14,588 bases of DNA, from NCBI GenBank assembly GCA_003523185.1, contig DPGN01000043.1, forward strand, positions 1-14,588, read 5' to 3'. The position numbers were made by a program, and so were the translations under genes. Position 1 is the stretch's first letter; each line of letters starts with the position of its first letter. The notes beneath the pieces were generated by a model. It did no database searches and was not told where the DNA came from. It saw only the letters and a program-made list of their open reading frames with translations. Of the stretch, positions 7,020-13,051 are shown in pieces. This DNA comes from Halieaceae bacterium. GTDB taxonomy: Bacteria > Pseudomonadota > Gammaproteobacteria > Pseudomonadales > Halieaceae.

Positions 7020-8853
7020 CTCGGCTCATCCAGTAATCAAGCATGGCTCGGGCAACCGGGTATGCGGAACTTCCGCCGCCACTGTTCTCGGTTAAAACGG
7101 CTAAAACAATCTCGGGATTCTCGACTGGGGCAAAGGCAATAAACCAGCCATGGTTACGCTGATACTCCGACAACGCCTCTTCATCGTAAGTTGCATCTTG
7201 GGCAATACCAACAACCTGGGCCGTTCCTGTTTTCCCCGCGACGCTGTAAGTCAAACCCGATCGCATGCCGAAGGCTGTCCCCCTGACGGATGATACGGTG
7301 TCAACCATTCCTGCAAATACCTCGTCCCAATACGCTGTCTCTGCTGAAACATTGAGTAGCGGCTCGGGTTCAACGGACCTGCCGTCCACAGCTGCAACAA
7401 ACCTGGGCTTCAAGGCTGTACCACGTGTGGCAAGCGCCATGGTCGCTACCGCTAACTGCATTGGCGTAGCCAACATGTATCCCTGGCCAATACCGACAAT
7501 AAGTGTTTCACCGCCATACCAGCTACTGCCAATCACACGACGCTTCCACTCAGCACTCGGCAAAATTCCTCGCTTCTCACTGGGCAGATCGACACCCGTC
7601 ACACTGCCTATACCAAAGTCATCCAGAGACTCGGCGAGGGCATCAATCCCAAGGCGATTGGCGAGTTCGTAGAAATAGACATCACAAGACTGCGCGATCG
7701 AGTCCCGAAGGTTCATTTCCTCGGCATGGCCCGTCCCGCGCACACGAAGGATCCAGTCCCTGTATCGGCGAGGGTCACCGGGCAATTGGTAATACCCCGG
7801 GTCAGGAATCGCGGTGTCAGTCGTTATCAAATCACGATTTAGCCCAGCAATCCCCAACATGGGCTTGATCGTTGAGGCCGGCGGATACTGCCCCTGAATG
7901 ACGCGATTTAGTAGTGGCGCATCTCGCGAGTCGCGTAGCTCCGCGTAGTCAGAGAAGCTAATTCCGTTCACAAACTTGTTAGGGTCGTAGCGGGGGCTCG
8001 AGACCGCAGACAACACGCCACCAGTTCTTGGGTCCAAAGCCACCACCGCACCTCGCATGTCCCCCATGGCGGCTACAGCCACGCGCTGTAGCTCTATGTC
8101 GAGGTGCAGAGTCAGCTGGGCGCCCGGCACAGGCTCTATCCGGTCGATCACGTCTAACTCGACACCACGCGCATTGGTTTCGATACGACTTACCCCTAGT
8201 CCACCTTTCAGGACGTCTTCGTAGTAAGCCTCCAGCCCCACCTTTCCTATGTGACTAATGCCCCGATAGGCTTCTTTCTCAGACTCATCGACATCATCAA
8301 TACCAATACGGCCAACGTACCCTAGCGCATGCCCCAGTAGATCTCCCTCAGGATAATGACGCGTTAACTCAGACAGGACAGACACACCAGAAAGCACGTG
8401 CCTGTTGACCGCGATAACGGCCAACTCCTCATCGGTTAGTCGGTACTTCAGAGGCACAGGACTTAGGGGACGCCGACGCTTTCGCGCTTCCTTAAACAGC
8501 TCGATATCAGTCTCGGTCAGGCCCAACAGGTCACTGAGCGTGGTCAACACATTATCGAGATCATCGGCGCGCTCTGGCGTGATGGTTAAGGTAAAAGACG
8601 GCTGGTTAACCGCAAGGAGATTACCTAAACGGTCGACAATGACACCGCGAGTGGGCGCTACGGTTCGCACCGCAATTCGGTTTCGGTCTGACTGCGCTCG
8701 GAATTCTTCGTTCTGGATAACCTGGAGAGAGAAGTAGCGGTACAAGAGGCCCGTCATGACCAAAACCATTAGCGCCGCCAGCACCGTGACCCTACCGTGC
8801 GTAATCCGCGTTTCACGCGGCCAATCTTGCATTTGGTTAAGCTGGCGTGCCAT
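7012..8853 (-). CDS. mrdA: Penicillin-binding protein 2, elongation transpeptidase
   Basis: PBP2 is the monofunctional class B D,D-transpeptidase that cross-links the glycan made by RodA during lateral wall growth and is the target of mecillinam. The 613-residue protein has a short cytoplasmic N-terminus, one membrane anchor (about 22-42), a non-catalytic pedestal beginning with the conserved RNRIAVRTVAPTRGVIVDR (57-75) and a transpeptidase domain. The active-site motifs are STIK (327-330, catalytic Ser327), SCD (389-391, the PBP2 form of SxN/SxD) and KTG (541-543), at nearly the same positions as in E. coli. The start ATG has no strong Shine-Dalgarno sequence; GAGG lies about 17 bases upstream. 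It follows rlmH by 48 bases and overlaps mrdB by 8. Confidence 0.97.
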   Translation of the reverse strand: MARQLNQMQDWPRETRITHGRVTVLAALMVLVMTGLLYRYFSLQVIQNEEFRAQSDRNRIAVRTVAPTRGVIVDRLGNLLAVNQPSFTLTITPERADDLDNVLTTLSDLLGLTETDIELFKEARKRRRPLSPVPLKYRLTDEELAVIAVNRHVLSGVSVLSELTRHYPEGDLLGHALGYVGRIGIDDVDESEKEAYRGISHIGKVGLEAYYEDVLKGGLGVSRIETNARGVELDVIDRIEPVPGAQLTLHLDIELQRVAVAAMGDMRGAVVALDPRTGGVLSAVSSPRYDPNKFVNGISFSDYAELRDSRDAPLLNRVIQGQYPPASTIKPMLGIAGLNRDLITTDTAIPDPGYYQLPGDPRRYRDWILRVRGTGHAEEMNLRDSIAQSCDVYFYELANRLGIDALAESLDDFGIGSVTGVDLPSEKRGILPSAEWKRRVIGSSWYGGETLIVGIGQGYMLATPMQLAVATMALATRGTALKPRFVAAVDGRSVEPEPLLNVSAETAYWDEVFAGMVDTVSSVRGTAFGMRSGLTYSVAGKTGTAQVVGIAQDATYDEEALSEYQRNHGWFIAFAPVENPEIVLAVLTENSGGGSSAYPVARAMLDYWMSRDE

Positions 8854-8901
8854 TAGCGTCTTATCTTGTTACCTCACTGCACTGTGCCACAGGACGGCGC
8901 C

Positions 8902-9363
8902 TCATGCTCGGTGATAGGGATGTCCCGCATTAATTGACCAGGCTCGGTACAGCTGTTCCGCCAAAATCACTCGCACCAGCGGATGTGGCAGTGTTATCCG
9001 ACCCAGGGACCACCTTGCACTTGCCTTTGCTTTCAGCGAGGGATGAAGTCCGTCAGGGCCACCGATGACAAATGCGATTTTCGAGCCATCGCTCTGCCAC
9101 GTCGCGAGGGTCTCAGCTATGGTCTCGGTCGAGATCACCTTACCTTCAACGTCCAAAACAACCATTAGCTCTTGGGGCTTCAACCGTCGCTCGATAGCAG
9201 TTGCCTCCTCAAGCATACGGCTTTCAGCGGTGTCTCTCGCCCGTTTGGAGGCGTTCAACTCAACCCATTCGATTGAGGCTTCGCGCGGCAGTCGTTTGAC
9301 ATAGTCATCGGCGCCGTCGCTCACCCACTGGGGCATGCGCGTACCAATTGCCAAAACACGCAT
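8902..9363 (-). CDS. rlmH: 23S rRNA (pseudouridine1915-N3)-methyltransferase RlmH
   Basis: RlmH is a small SPOUT-class methyltransferase that acts on the assembled 70S ribosome and methylates N3 of pseudouridine 1915 in helix 69 of 23S rRNA, using S-adenosylmethionine. The 153 residues match the usual length (E. coli 155). The SAM-binding trefoil knot is marked by FVIGGPDG (98-105) and the HPLVRVILAEQLYRAWSI stretch (127-144); the conserved C-terminal tail HPYHRA contains the Tyr-His-Arg residues needed for activity. The ATG lies 3 bases after the rsfS stop, with GGGGA inside the end of rsfS as a likely ribosome binding site. The rsfS-rlmH pair is among the best conserved in bacteria. Confidence 0.97.
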   Translation of the reverse strand: MRVLAIGTRMPQWVSDGADDYVKRLPREASIEWVELNASKRARDTAESRMLEEATAIERRLKPQELMVVLDVEGKVISTETIAETLATWQSDGSKIAFVIGGPDGLHPSLKAKASARWSLGRITLPHPLVRVILAEQLYRAWSINAGHPYHRA

Positions 9364-9366
9364 GGA

Positions 9367-9741
9367 TTATCCCCAGGGATCTGAGACTGCGTCTGGCTCT
9401 AAAGCGGTCTCGGGTTCTCCTGACCACAACCGCTCAAGGTCATAAAAGCTTCGCGCGGCAGGCTGCATCACATGAACAACAACGTCGCCAAGATCGACTA
9501 ACACCCAATCAGCGTCATTTTCACCTTCGACACCGATCGGTGGACACCCAGCCTCTTTGGCTTTGACAACGACATTATCGGCAAGTGACTTCACATGGCG
9601 AGACGAGTTGCCACTTGCAACCACAAGAAAATCCATCACAGAACTGAGTCCACGGACATCCACTATTTTGGTATCAACTGCTTTTAGATCGTCGAGGGCA
9701 TCGACCACAAGGTCCGTAATGATTGCGTCTGTCGGGGTCAA
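9367..9741 (-). CDS. rsfS: Ribosomal silencing factor RsfS, TTG start
   Basis: RsfS binds ribosomal protein uL14 on the 50S subunit and blocks subunit joining during starvation or stationary phase. The 124-residue product has the whole single-domain family fold: the DLVVDALDDLKAVDTKIVDV N-terminal part, the MDFLVVASGNSSRHVKSLAD core (36-55), and DWVLVDLGDVVVHVM followed by ARSFYDLERLW near the end. The start is read as TTG at 9741 because GAGG lies seven bases upstream (9749-9752 on the plus strand), the homology begins at once, and the next in-frame ATG (Met36) would remove the first helix and strand. The TTG overlaps the nadD stop as TTGA, so translational coupling to nadD is likely. A C-terminal extension (about 108-124) is low in conserved residues. 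Confidence 0.95.
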   Translation of the reverse strand: MTPTDAIITDLVVDALDDLKAVDTKIVDVRGLSSVMDFLVVASGNSSRHVKSLADNVVVKAKEAGCPPIGVEGENDADWVLVDLGDVVVHVMQPAARSFYDLERLWSGEPETALEPDAVSDPWG

Positions 9742-10415
9742 AGAAGTGCCTCAGTCTGGCTCAAGTTTTCGTACAGTTTGTGATGCCTAATATACTCCAT
9801 AACCCGGTATGGAATCATCTCTGTCTCGCGTTCGCCTGACTTCAATGACTGCCGTATTTCCGATGATGAGACATCAACCAGAGAACATTCGAGCCGCGAT
9901 ACACATCCCGCCGGCCGCGATGACAGTTGGACTAAGGGCGCTTCACGATCACGCCACCAGGCAGCCACCTCAGCTGGAATCGCCAAAAATTCTCCGGGTC
10001 GTTTGGCCACAACAAGGTGAGCATAATCGGTCAGTACCTGCCAGCGCGACCACTGATTTAGTGTCGGCAGCAAGTCATCACCGATCAGGAAATAGATCGT
10101 TGCGTCCCTACCCATCTCTTGGCGCAGTTCCTGAAGACTATCCACCGTATAAGATGGCCCCTCCCTTTCGAGCTCACGCGTATCGAGCTGAAGTTCAGGA
10201 AATTCGGTCACCGCGAGATCGAGCATGGCAAGTCGATGTTCGGCGCTCACCGAGTGCTGGGTTTTTAACGGGGACTGTGCGGCCGGCATAATGCGCATAG
10301 CGTCGAGCGCTAGTCTGCGTTTGGCATCGCTCGCGACTTTGAGATGCCCATAATGAACAGGATTAAAACTCCCACCCATAATGCCGATGTGTCGGTTAGG
10401 TGCGGATGTGACCAT
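9738..10415 (-). CDS. nadD: Nicotinate-nucleotide adenylyltransferase
   Basis: NadD makes deamido-NAD (NaAD) from nicotinate mononucleotide and ATP, an essential step of NAD synthesis. From the ATG at 10415 the product has 225 residues. It opens with the nucleotidyltransferase signature GGSFNPVHYGH (14-24, with the HxGH motif at 21-24) and has the second signature SSSEIRQ (an ISSTxIR form) near residue 190, followed by PYRVMEYIRHHKLY. The usual Asp in GGSFDP is Asn here, a common variant. The gene begins inside the 3' end of proA (20-base overlap) and has only a weak CTGGG upstream. A TTG at 10427 would add four residues and give a 32-base overlap. It ends overlapping rsfS by 4 bases. Confidence 0.95.
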   Translation of the reverse strand: MVTSAPNRHIGIMGGSFNPVHYGHLKVASDAKRRLALDAMRIMPAAQSPLKTQHSVSAEHRLAMLDLAVTEFPELQLDTRELEREGPSYTVDSLQELRQEMGRDATIYFLIGDDLLPTLNQWSRWQVLTDYAHLVVAKRPGEFLAIPAEVAAWWRDREAPLVQLSSRPAGCVSRLECSLVDVSSSEIRQSLKSGERETEMIPYRVMEYIRHHKLYENLSQTEALL

Positions 10416-11652
10416 TGCCCAGAACAACGTATTTTTGACTGGTGAGCCCCTCCAGCCCTACTGGACCGCGGGCGTGGATTTTGTCTGTGGAAATCCCGAT
10501 CTCGGCGCCCAACCCGTACTCGTACCCATCGGCAAACCGTGTTGAGGCATTTACCATCACAGAGCTGGAATCGACCGCTCTCAGAAATTGCATCGCACTG
10601 CTGTGACACTGGGTAACGATCCCATCCGTGTGGCCTGAACCAAATCGCGCAATGTGATCGACAGCCGCATCAAAATCCTCGACCACTTTGATCGACAGGA
10701 TGGGCGCGAGGTACTCGGTGGACCAATCCTCTTCCGATGCCAGCGTGCAGTCGTCGCCCAACCAGACACAGGTTTGCTCGCAGCCGCGAAGCACGACACC
10801 CTTTTCTAACAAGGGGCGTGCAAGCTCCGGAAGCAGTGCGGCGCACTCGCTATCGATGAGCAGTGATTCCATCGTATTACAGGTTCCGTAGCGATGCGTT
10901 TTTGCATTGACTGCAAGCTCAATCGCCATGGCTGGGTCGGCGTCACTGTGGATGTATAAGTGACAAATACCATCCAAGTGCTTAAGCACGGGCACTGTGG
11001 CATCGCTCGCAACGCGTTCGATCAAGCCCTTACCGCCCCGAGGAACCACCATGTCGACGATACCGCTAAGCTTGACCATGGCCGACACGCCCTCTCTATC
11101 AGTCGTGTCAAGCACTTGAACGGCTTGCGCAGGTAGGCCGGCGGCTTCAAGCCCGGCCTGAATACAGCTTGCCAGGACCAGGTTGGAGCGAAGCGCTTCC
11201 GAACCACCACGCAGCAGCACGGCATTACCCGACTTTAGACAGAGGCTTGCGGCATCGATCGTGACATTGGGACGTGACTCATAAATGATACCGATAAGGC
11301 CGAGCGGCACGCGCATCTTGCCCACTTGTATACCGGATTCCATCGACCTCAAGCCCTCGATTCCACCGATGGGATCCGGTAACGCCTGAACAATCGCCAA
11401 AGACTCTAGCATGCCATCTACTCGCGTCTCGGTGAGTTCAAGGCGATCAATCAAGGCCGAATCAAGACCCGTGTCATGAGCTGCCGAGAGATCCATCGTG
11501 TTCGCATCGAGCAGCGATTGTCGCTGGCTTTGTATTGTGCCGGCGATGGCCTCCAATGCCGCGTTACGCACCGACACAGGCGAATTCGCCACAAGTTTTG
11601 AGGCGTTCTTCGCGGATATCGCTAGGTCTTTGACGTACTGCTGAACCGACAA
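10396..11652 (-). CDS. proA: Gamma-glutamyl phosphate reductase, TTG start
   Basis: ProA reduces gamma-glutamyl phosphate with NADPH to glutamate-5-semialdehyde in proline synthesis. The 418-residue protein (E. coli ProA 417) has the aldehyde-dehydrogenase-like NADP domain with VPLGLIGIIYESRPNVT (115-131) and LKSGNAVLLRGGSEA (139-153), and the catalytic Cys258 in KTHRYGTCNTMESLL. Near the C-terminus is GLGAEIGISTDKIHARGPVGLEGLTS. The start is TTG at 11652: GGGAG lies eight bases upstream (11661-11665 on the plus strand), and the first in-frame ATG (Met53) is far too late for the family. proB is not adjacent and must be elsewhere. proA heads the minus-strand block and diverges from bfd. Confidence 0.96.
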   Translation of the reverse strand: MSVQQYVKDLAISAKNASKLVANSPVSVRNAALEAIAGTIQSQRQSLLDANTMDLSAAHDTGLDSALIDRLELTETRVDGMLESLAIVQALPDPIGGIEGLRSMESGIQVGKMRVPLGLIGIIYESRPNVTIDAASLCLKSGNAVLLRGGSEALRSNLVLASCIQAGLEAAGLPAQAVQVLDTTDREGVSAMVKLSGIVDMVVPRGGKGLIERVASDATVPVLKHLDGICHLYIHSDADPAMAIELAVNAKTHRYGTCNTMESLLIDSECAALLPELARPLLEKGVVLRGCEQTCVWLGDDCTLASEEDWSTEYLAPILSIKVVEDFDAAVDHIARFGSGHTDGIVTQCHSSAMQFLRAVDSSSVMVNASTRFADGYEYGLGAEIGISTDKIHARGPVGLEGLTSQKYVVLGNGHIRT

Positions 11653-11660
11653 TGGTCTGA

Positions 11661-11665
11661 CTCCC
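11661..11665 (-). promoter_or_regulatory. Ribosome binding site of proA
   Basis: GGGAG on the minus strand sits eight bases before TTG at 11650-11652. With no ATG or GTG in a suitable place, it decides the proA start in favour of TTG. Confidence 0.7.
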
Positions 11666-11680
11666 GATGGTAAGCGGCGG

Positions 11681-11686
11681 AGTATA
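11681..11686 (-). promoter_or_regulatory. Possible -10 element for proA (TATACT)
   Basis: TATACT on the minus strand matches TATAAT at five of six positions and lies 28 bases before the proA TTG, leaving room for a leader of about 20 bases that includes the GGGAG site. No good -35 hexamer is seen at the usual distance, so this is a tentative call for the promoter of the minus-strand block. Confidence 0.4.
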
Positions 11687-11707
11687 CGCTAAGACGCCGA
11701 AACATTG

Positions 11708-11736
11708 TTGACAATGGTTCTCATTAACATTACCGT
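11708..11736 (+). promoter_or_regulatory. Candidate bfd promoter (TTGACA ... TACCGT)
   Basis: A perfect -35 hexamer TTGACA (11708-11713) is followed after 17 bases by TACCGT (11731-11736), which keeps the key T, A and final T of a -10 element. TAACAT (11725-11730) is a better -10 by sequence but lies only 11 bases from TTGACA. The predicted start of transcription for the first pair falls at or next to the bfd ATG (11743), and the bases before the ATG contain no Shine-Dalgarno sequence. Confidence 0.5.
11710..11728 (+). promoter_or_regulatory. Fur box overlapping the bfd promoter
   Basis: GACAATGGTTCTCATTAAC agrees with the 19-base Fur consensus GATAATGATAATCATTATC at 14 of 19 positions, including the symmetric AATG and CATT arms (11713-11716 and 11722-11725). 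It covers the end of the -35 hexamer and most of the spacer of the bfd promoter, where Fur with ferrous iron would block RNA polymerase. Fur control of bfd is known in other gammaproteobacteria, which supports this reading. Confidence 0.7.
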
Positions 11737-11742
11737 TCTCAT

Positions 11743-11940
11743 ATGTATGTCTGTATTTGTAAAGGCGTCACCGACCGTGCCATTCGCGAGCAGGTAGCGG
11801 CCGGTGCGCGTTCACTTGCCGAGGTAAGCCGCGCAACAGGGTGCTCCACACAGTGTGGCAAGTGCTCCTGCTTTGCCGAGTCCCTGGTCAGCGAAGCGCT
11901 CAATCGCGGCGTGCAAATACAGGCAGCTCGCCGCGCCTAA
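11743..11940 (+). CDS. bfd: Bacterioferritin-associated ferredoxin
   Basis: Bfd is a small [2Fe-2S] protein that docks on bacterioferritin and passes electrons through the Bfr heme to reduce and release stored iron. The 65-residue product matches the family (E. coli Bfd has 64 residues) and has the cluster ligands C4 and C6 (MYVCIC) and C38 and C41 (TQCGKC), with the helix-turn-helix pattern of the BFD-like fold between them. Cys34 and Cys43 are additional cysteines close to the ligands. The gene is divergent from proA, lies directly behind a Fur box and is followed 123 bases later by bfr. No Shine-Dalgarno sequence is visible before the ATG. Confidence 0.95.
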   Translation: MYVCICKGVTDRAIREQVAAGARSLAEVSRATGCSTQCGKCSCFAESLVSEALNRGVQIQAARRA

Positions 11941-11954
11941 ATGCGATTGCGGTT

Positions 11955-11973
11955 GCGAATCGTTCCCATTATC
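11955..11973 (+). promoter_or_regulatory. Weaker Fur-box-like site upstream of bfr
   Basis: GCGAATCGTTCCCATTATC matches the Fur consensus at 12 of 19 positions; the right arm CATTATC is perfect and the left arm poor. It lies in the 123-base gap between bfd and bfr. The same bases also form the right arm of a small hairpin (CGATTGC 11944-11950 with GCGAATCG 11955-11962) just after the bfd stop, which could be a transcript end signal instead. No confident bfr promoter hexamers are seen, although an A/T-rich stretch covers about 11970-12008. Confidence 0.35.
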
Positions 11974-12063
11974 TTTTCCTTTAAAAACAATAAGTTACGC
12001 TTTTTTTAGTCCGCATTTCGCGCTATCCTATGGCTTAATATCAACGCGCTAGGACTATCCGTG

Positions 12064-12555
12064 ATGAAAGGCAACGCAGACGTTATTCGCCACCTCAACA
12101 AAATTCTTTACAACGAACTTGTCGCTATCAACCAGTACTTTTTGCACGCCAAGATGTACAAAGATATGGGACTGACCGAACTCGCCGAGCACGAGTATCA
12201 CGAGTCCATCGATGAGATGAAGCATGCCGACGAATTGGTGGAGCGCATCCTGTTTTTAGAGGGCATCCCCAACCTTCAGGACCTGGGAAAACTGAGAATT
12301 GGTGAAACACCCCGCGAGATGCTCGAGTGTGACCTCCAGCTAGAGCACGTGGCCCACGAGGACTTGAAGGCAACCGTCAAATGCTGCGAAGAGGTGGGCG
12401 ACTACGTGTCACGCGACCTGGCAAAGCGGATTCTCGATGCTGAGGAAGAGCATATTGACTGGCTCGAGACCCAGCTATCGCTGATGGATCGCGTGGGAGA
12501 ACAGAACTACCTTCAAACCGCGATGCAAACCGTTAAGCCAAGTGAGGGAGGCTAA
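12064..12555 (+). CDS. bfr: Bacterioferritin (heme-containing, ferroxidase-competent)
   Basis: Bfr forms a 24-subunit cytoplasmic shell that oxidises ferrous iron and stores it as mineral, with heme between subunit pairs. Counting from the ATG at 12064 (163 residues), all diiron ligands are at canonical positions: Glu18, Glu51, His54, Glu94, Glu127 and His130, with Tyr25 beside the site. Met52, the axial heme ligand, is present, so this is the BfrB-type heme-binding form and a proper partner for Bfd. The four-helix-bundle ferritin fold spans nearly the full length. AGGA lies nine bases upstream. A GTG at 12061 is an alternative start, but the family begins MKG. Bfd just upstream and GrxD downstream complete an iron-handling neighbourhood. 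Confidence 0.97.
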   Translation: MKGNADVIRHLNKILYNELVAINQYFLHAKMYKDMGLTELAEHEYHESIDEMKHADELVERILFLEGIPNLQDLGKLRIGETPREMLECDLQLEHVAHEDLKATVKCCEEVGDYVSRDLAKRILDAEEEHIDWLETQLSLMDRVGEQNYLQTAMQTVKPSEGG

Positions 12556-12586
12556 AAAAGCTGGCTACAGCCGGTCAATAAGCCAG
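12554..12586 (-). terminator. Intrinsic terminator downstream of grxD
   Basis: On the minus strand CTGGCT (12586-12581) can pair with AGCCAG (12566-12561) across 14 bases, and is followed after one C by six T residues (12559-12554). This is the layout of a rho-independent terminator for grxD. It overlaps the final codon region of bfr, which converges from the other side; on the plus strand only TCGTTT follows the hairpin, so it would end bfr transcripts poorly. Confidence 0.6.
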
Positions 12587-12617
12587 TCGTTTAGAGAGGG
12601 TCGACCGTGCTCCGAGC

Positions 12618-12941
12618 TCAAGACTCGGAGTCACCCTCACCGACAATGAGTTCGCGTAATTCGCCGGTCTCGTCCATGTCGCAAACAATGTCACAACCAC
12701 CGATAAGCTCTCCATCAACCCAAAGCTGCGGGAAGGTAGGCCAGTTACCGTAAGCCGGTAAGTTCGCCCGGATCTCAGGGTTGCTGAGCACATCGACGTA
12801 GGCAAATTTCTGACCGCAGCCCATAAGCGCCTGCACCGTCCGAGCTGAAAAACCGCACTGTGGCTGATTTGGGGAGCCTTTCATGTAAAGGATCACACGA
12901 TTGTTCTCGATCTGATCCTTAATGGTCTCCATAATATCCAT
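12618..12941 (-). CDS. grxD: Monothiol glutaredoxin, CGFS type (Grx4)
   Basis: CGFS glutaredoxins bind a [2Fe-2S] cluster with glutathione as dimers, often with BolA proteins, and pass clusters to target proteins. From the ATG at 12941 the product has 107 residues and closely follows E. coli Grx4: YMKGSP (19-24), the cluster-binding CGFS (29-32), the glutathione-binding NWPTFPQLWVDGELIGGCDI segment and an acidic C-terminus. The start is chosen because GGAG lies seven bases upstream (12949-12952 on the plus strand). A longer frame from ATG 12977 would add 12 residues that the family lacks and has no ribosome binding site. It is convergent with bfr and divergent from argD. Confidence 0.96.
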   Translation of the reverse strand: MDIMETIKDQIENNRVILYMKGSPNQPQCGFSARTVQALMGCGQKFAYVDVLSNPEIRANLPAYGNWPTFPQLWVDGELIGGCDIVCDMDETGELRELIVGEGDSES

Positions 12942-13051
12942 TGCTAGTCTCCGCGCCGTAGTTAGCTTTAATTCCATTACTCGCGAACGAGAGTCTATCA
13001 GAAGCCATGCTCGGTAAGTCGTAAAATCGACAATTAAAGGTAGTAATAGTC

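Noticed and set aside
9809..10291. A 160-codon open frame on the plus strand opposite nadD
   Set aside because: It lies wholly antisense to a well-identified gene, shows no recognisable family and has the Arg/Ser/Pro/His-rich makeup typical of a shadow frame.
11982..12008. A-run followed by a T-run (AAAAA ... TTTTTTT) upstream of bfr as a terminator
   Set aside because: The only possible stem is A-T pairs with no GC-rich core; it is more likely just an A/T-rich upstream region.
12610..12630. 7-bp inverted repeat CTCCGAG/CTCGGAG across the grxD stop codon
   Set aside because: No T-run follows on either strand, and a better terminator for grxD lies just downstream at 12554-12586.
12942..12977. 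N-terminal extension of grxD from ATG 12977
   Set aside because: No ribosome binding site and no counterpart in the family; ATG 12941 has GGAG seven bases upstream.
13022..13027. TAAAAT as a -10 element for argD
   Set aside because: No acceptable -35 hexamer at 16-18 bases upstream; I also saw no ArgR-box pair in 12942-13051, so the promoter was not called.
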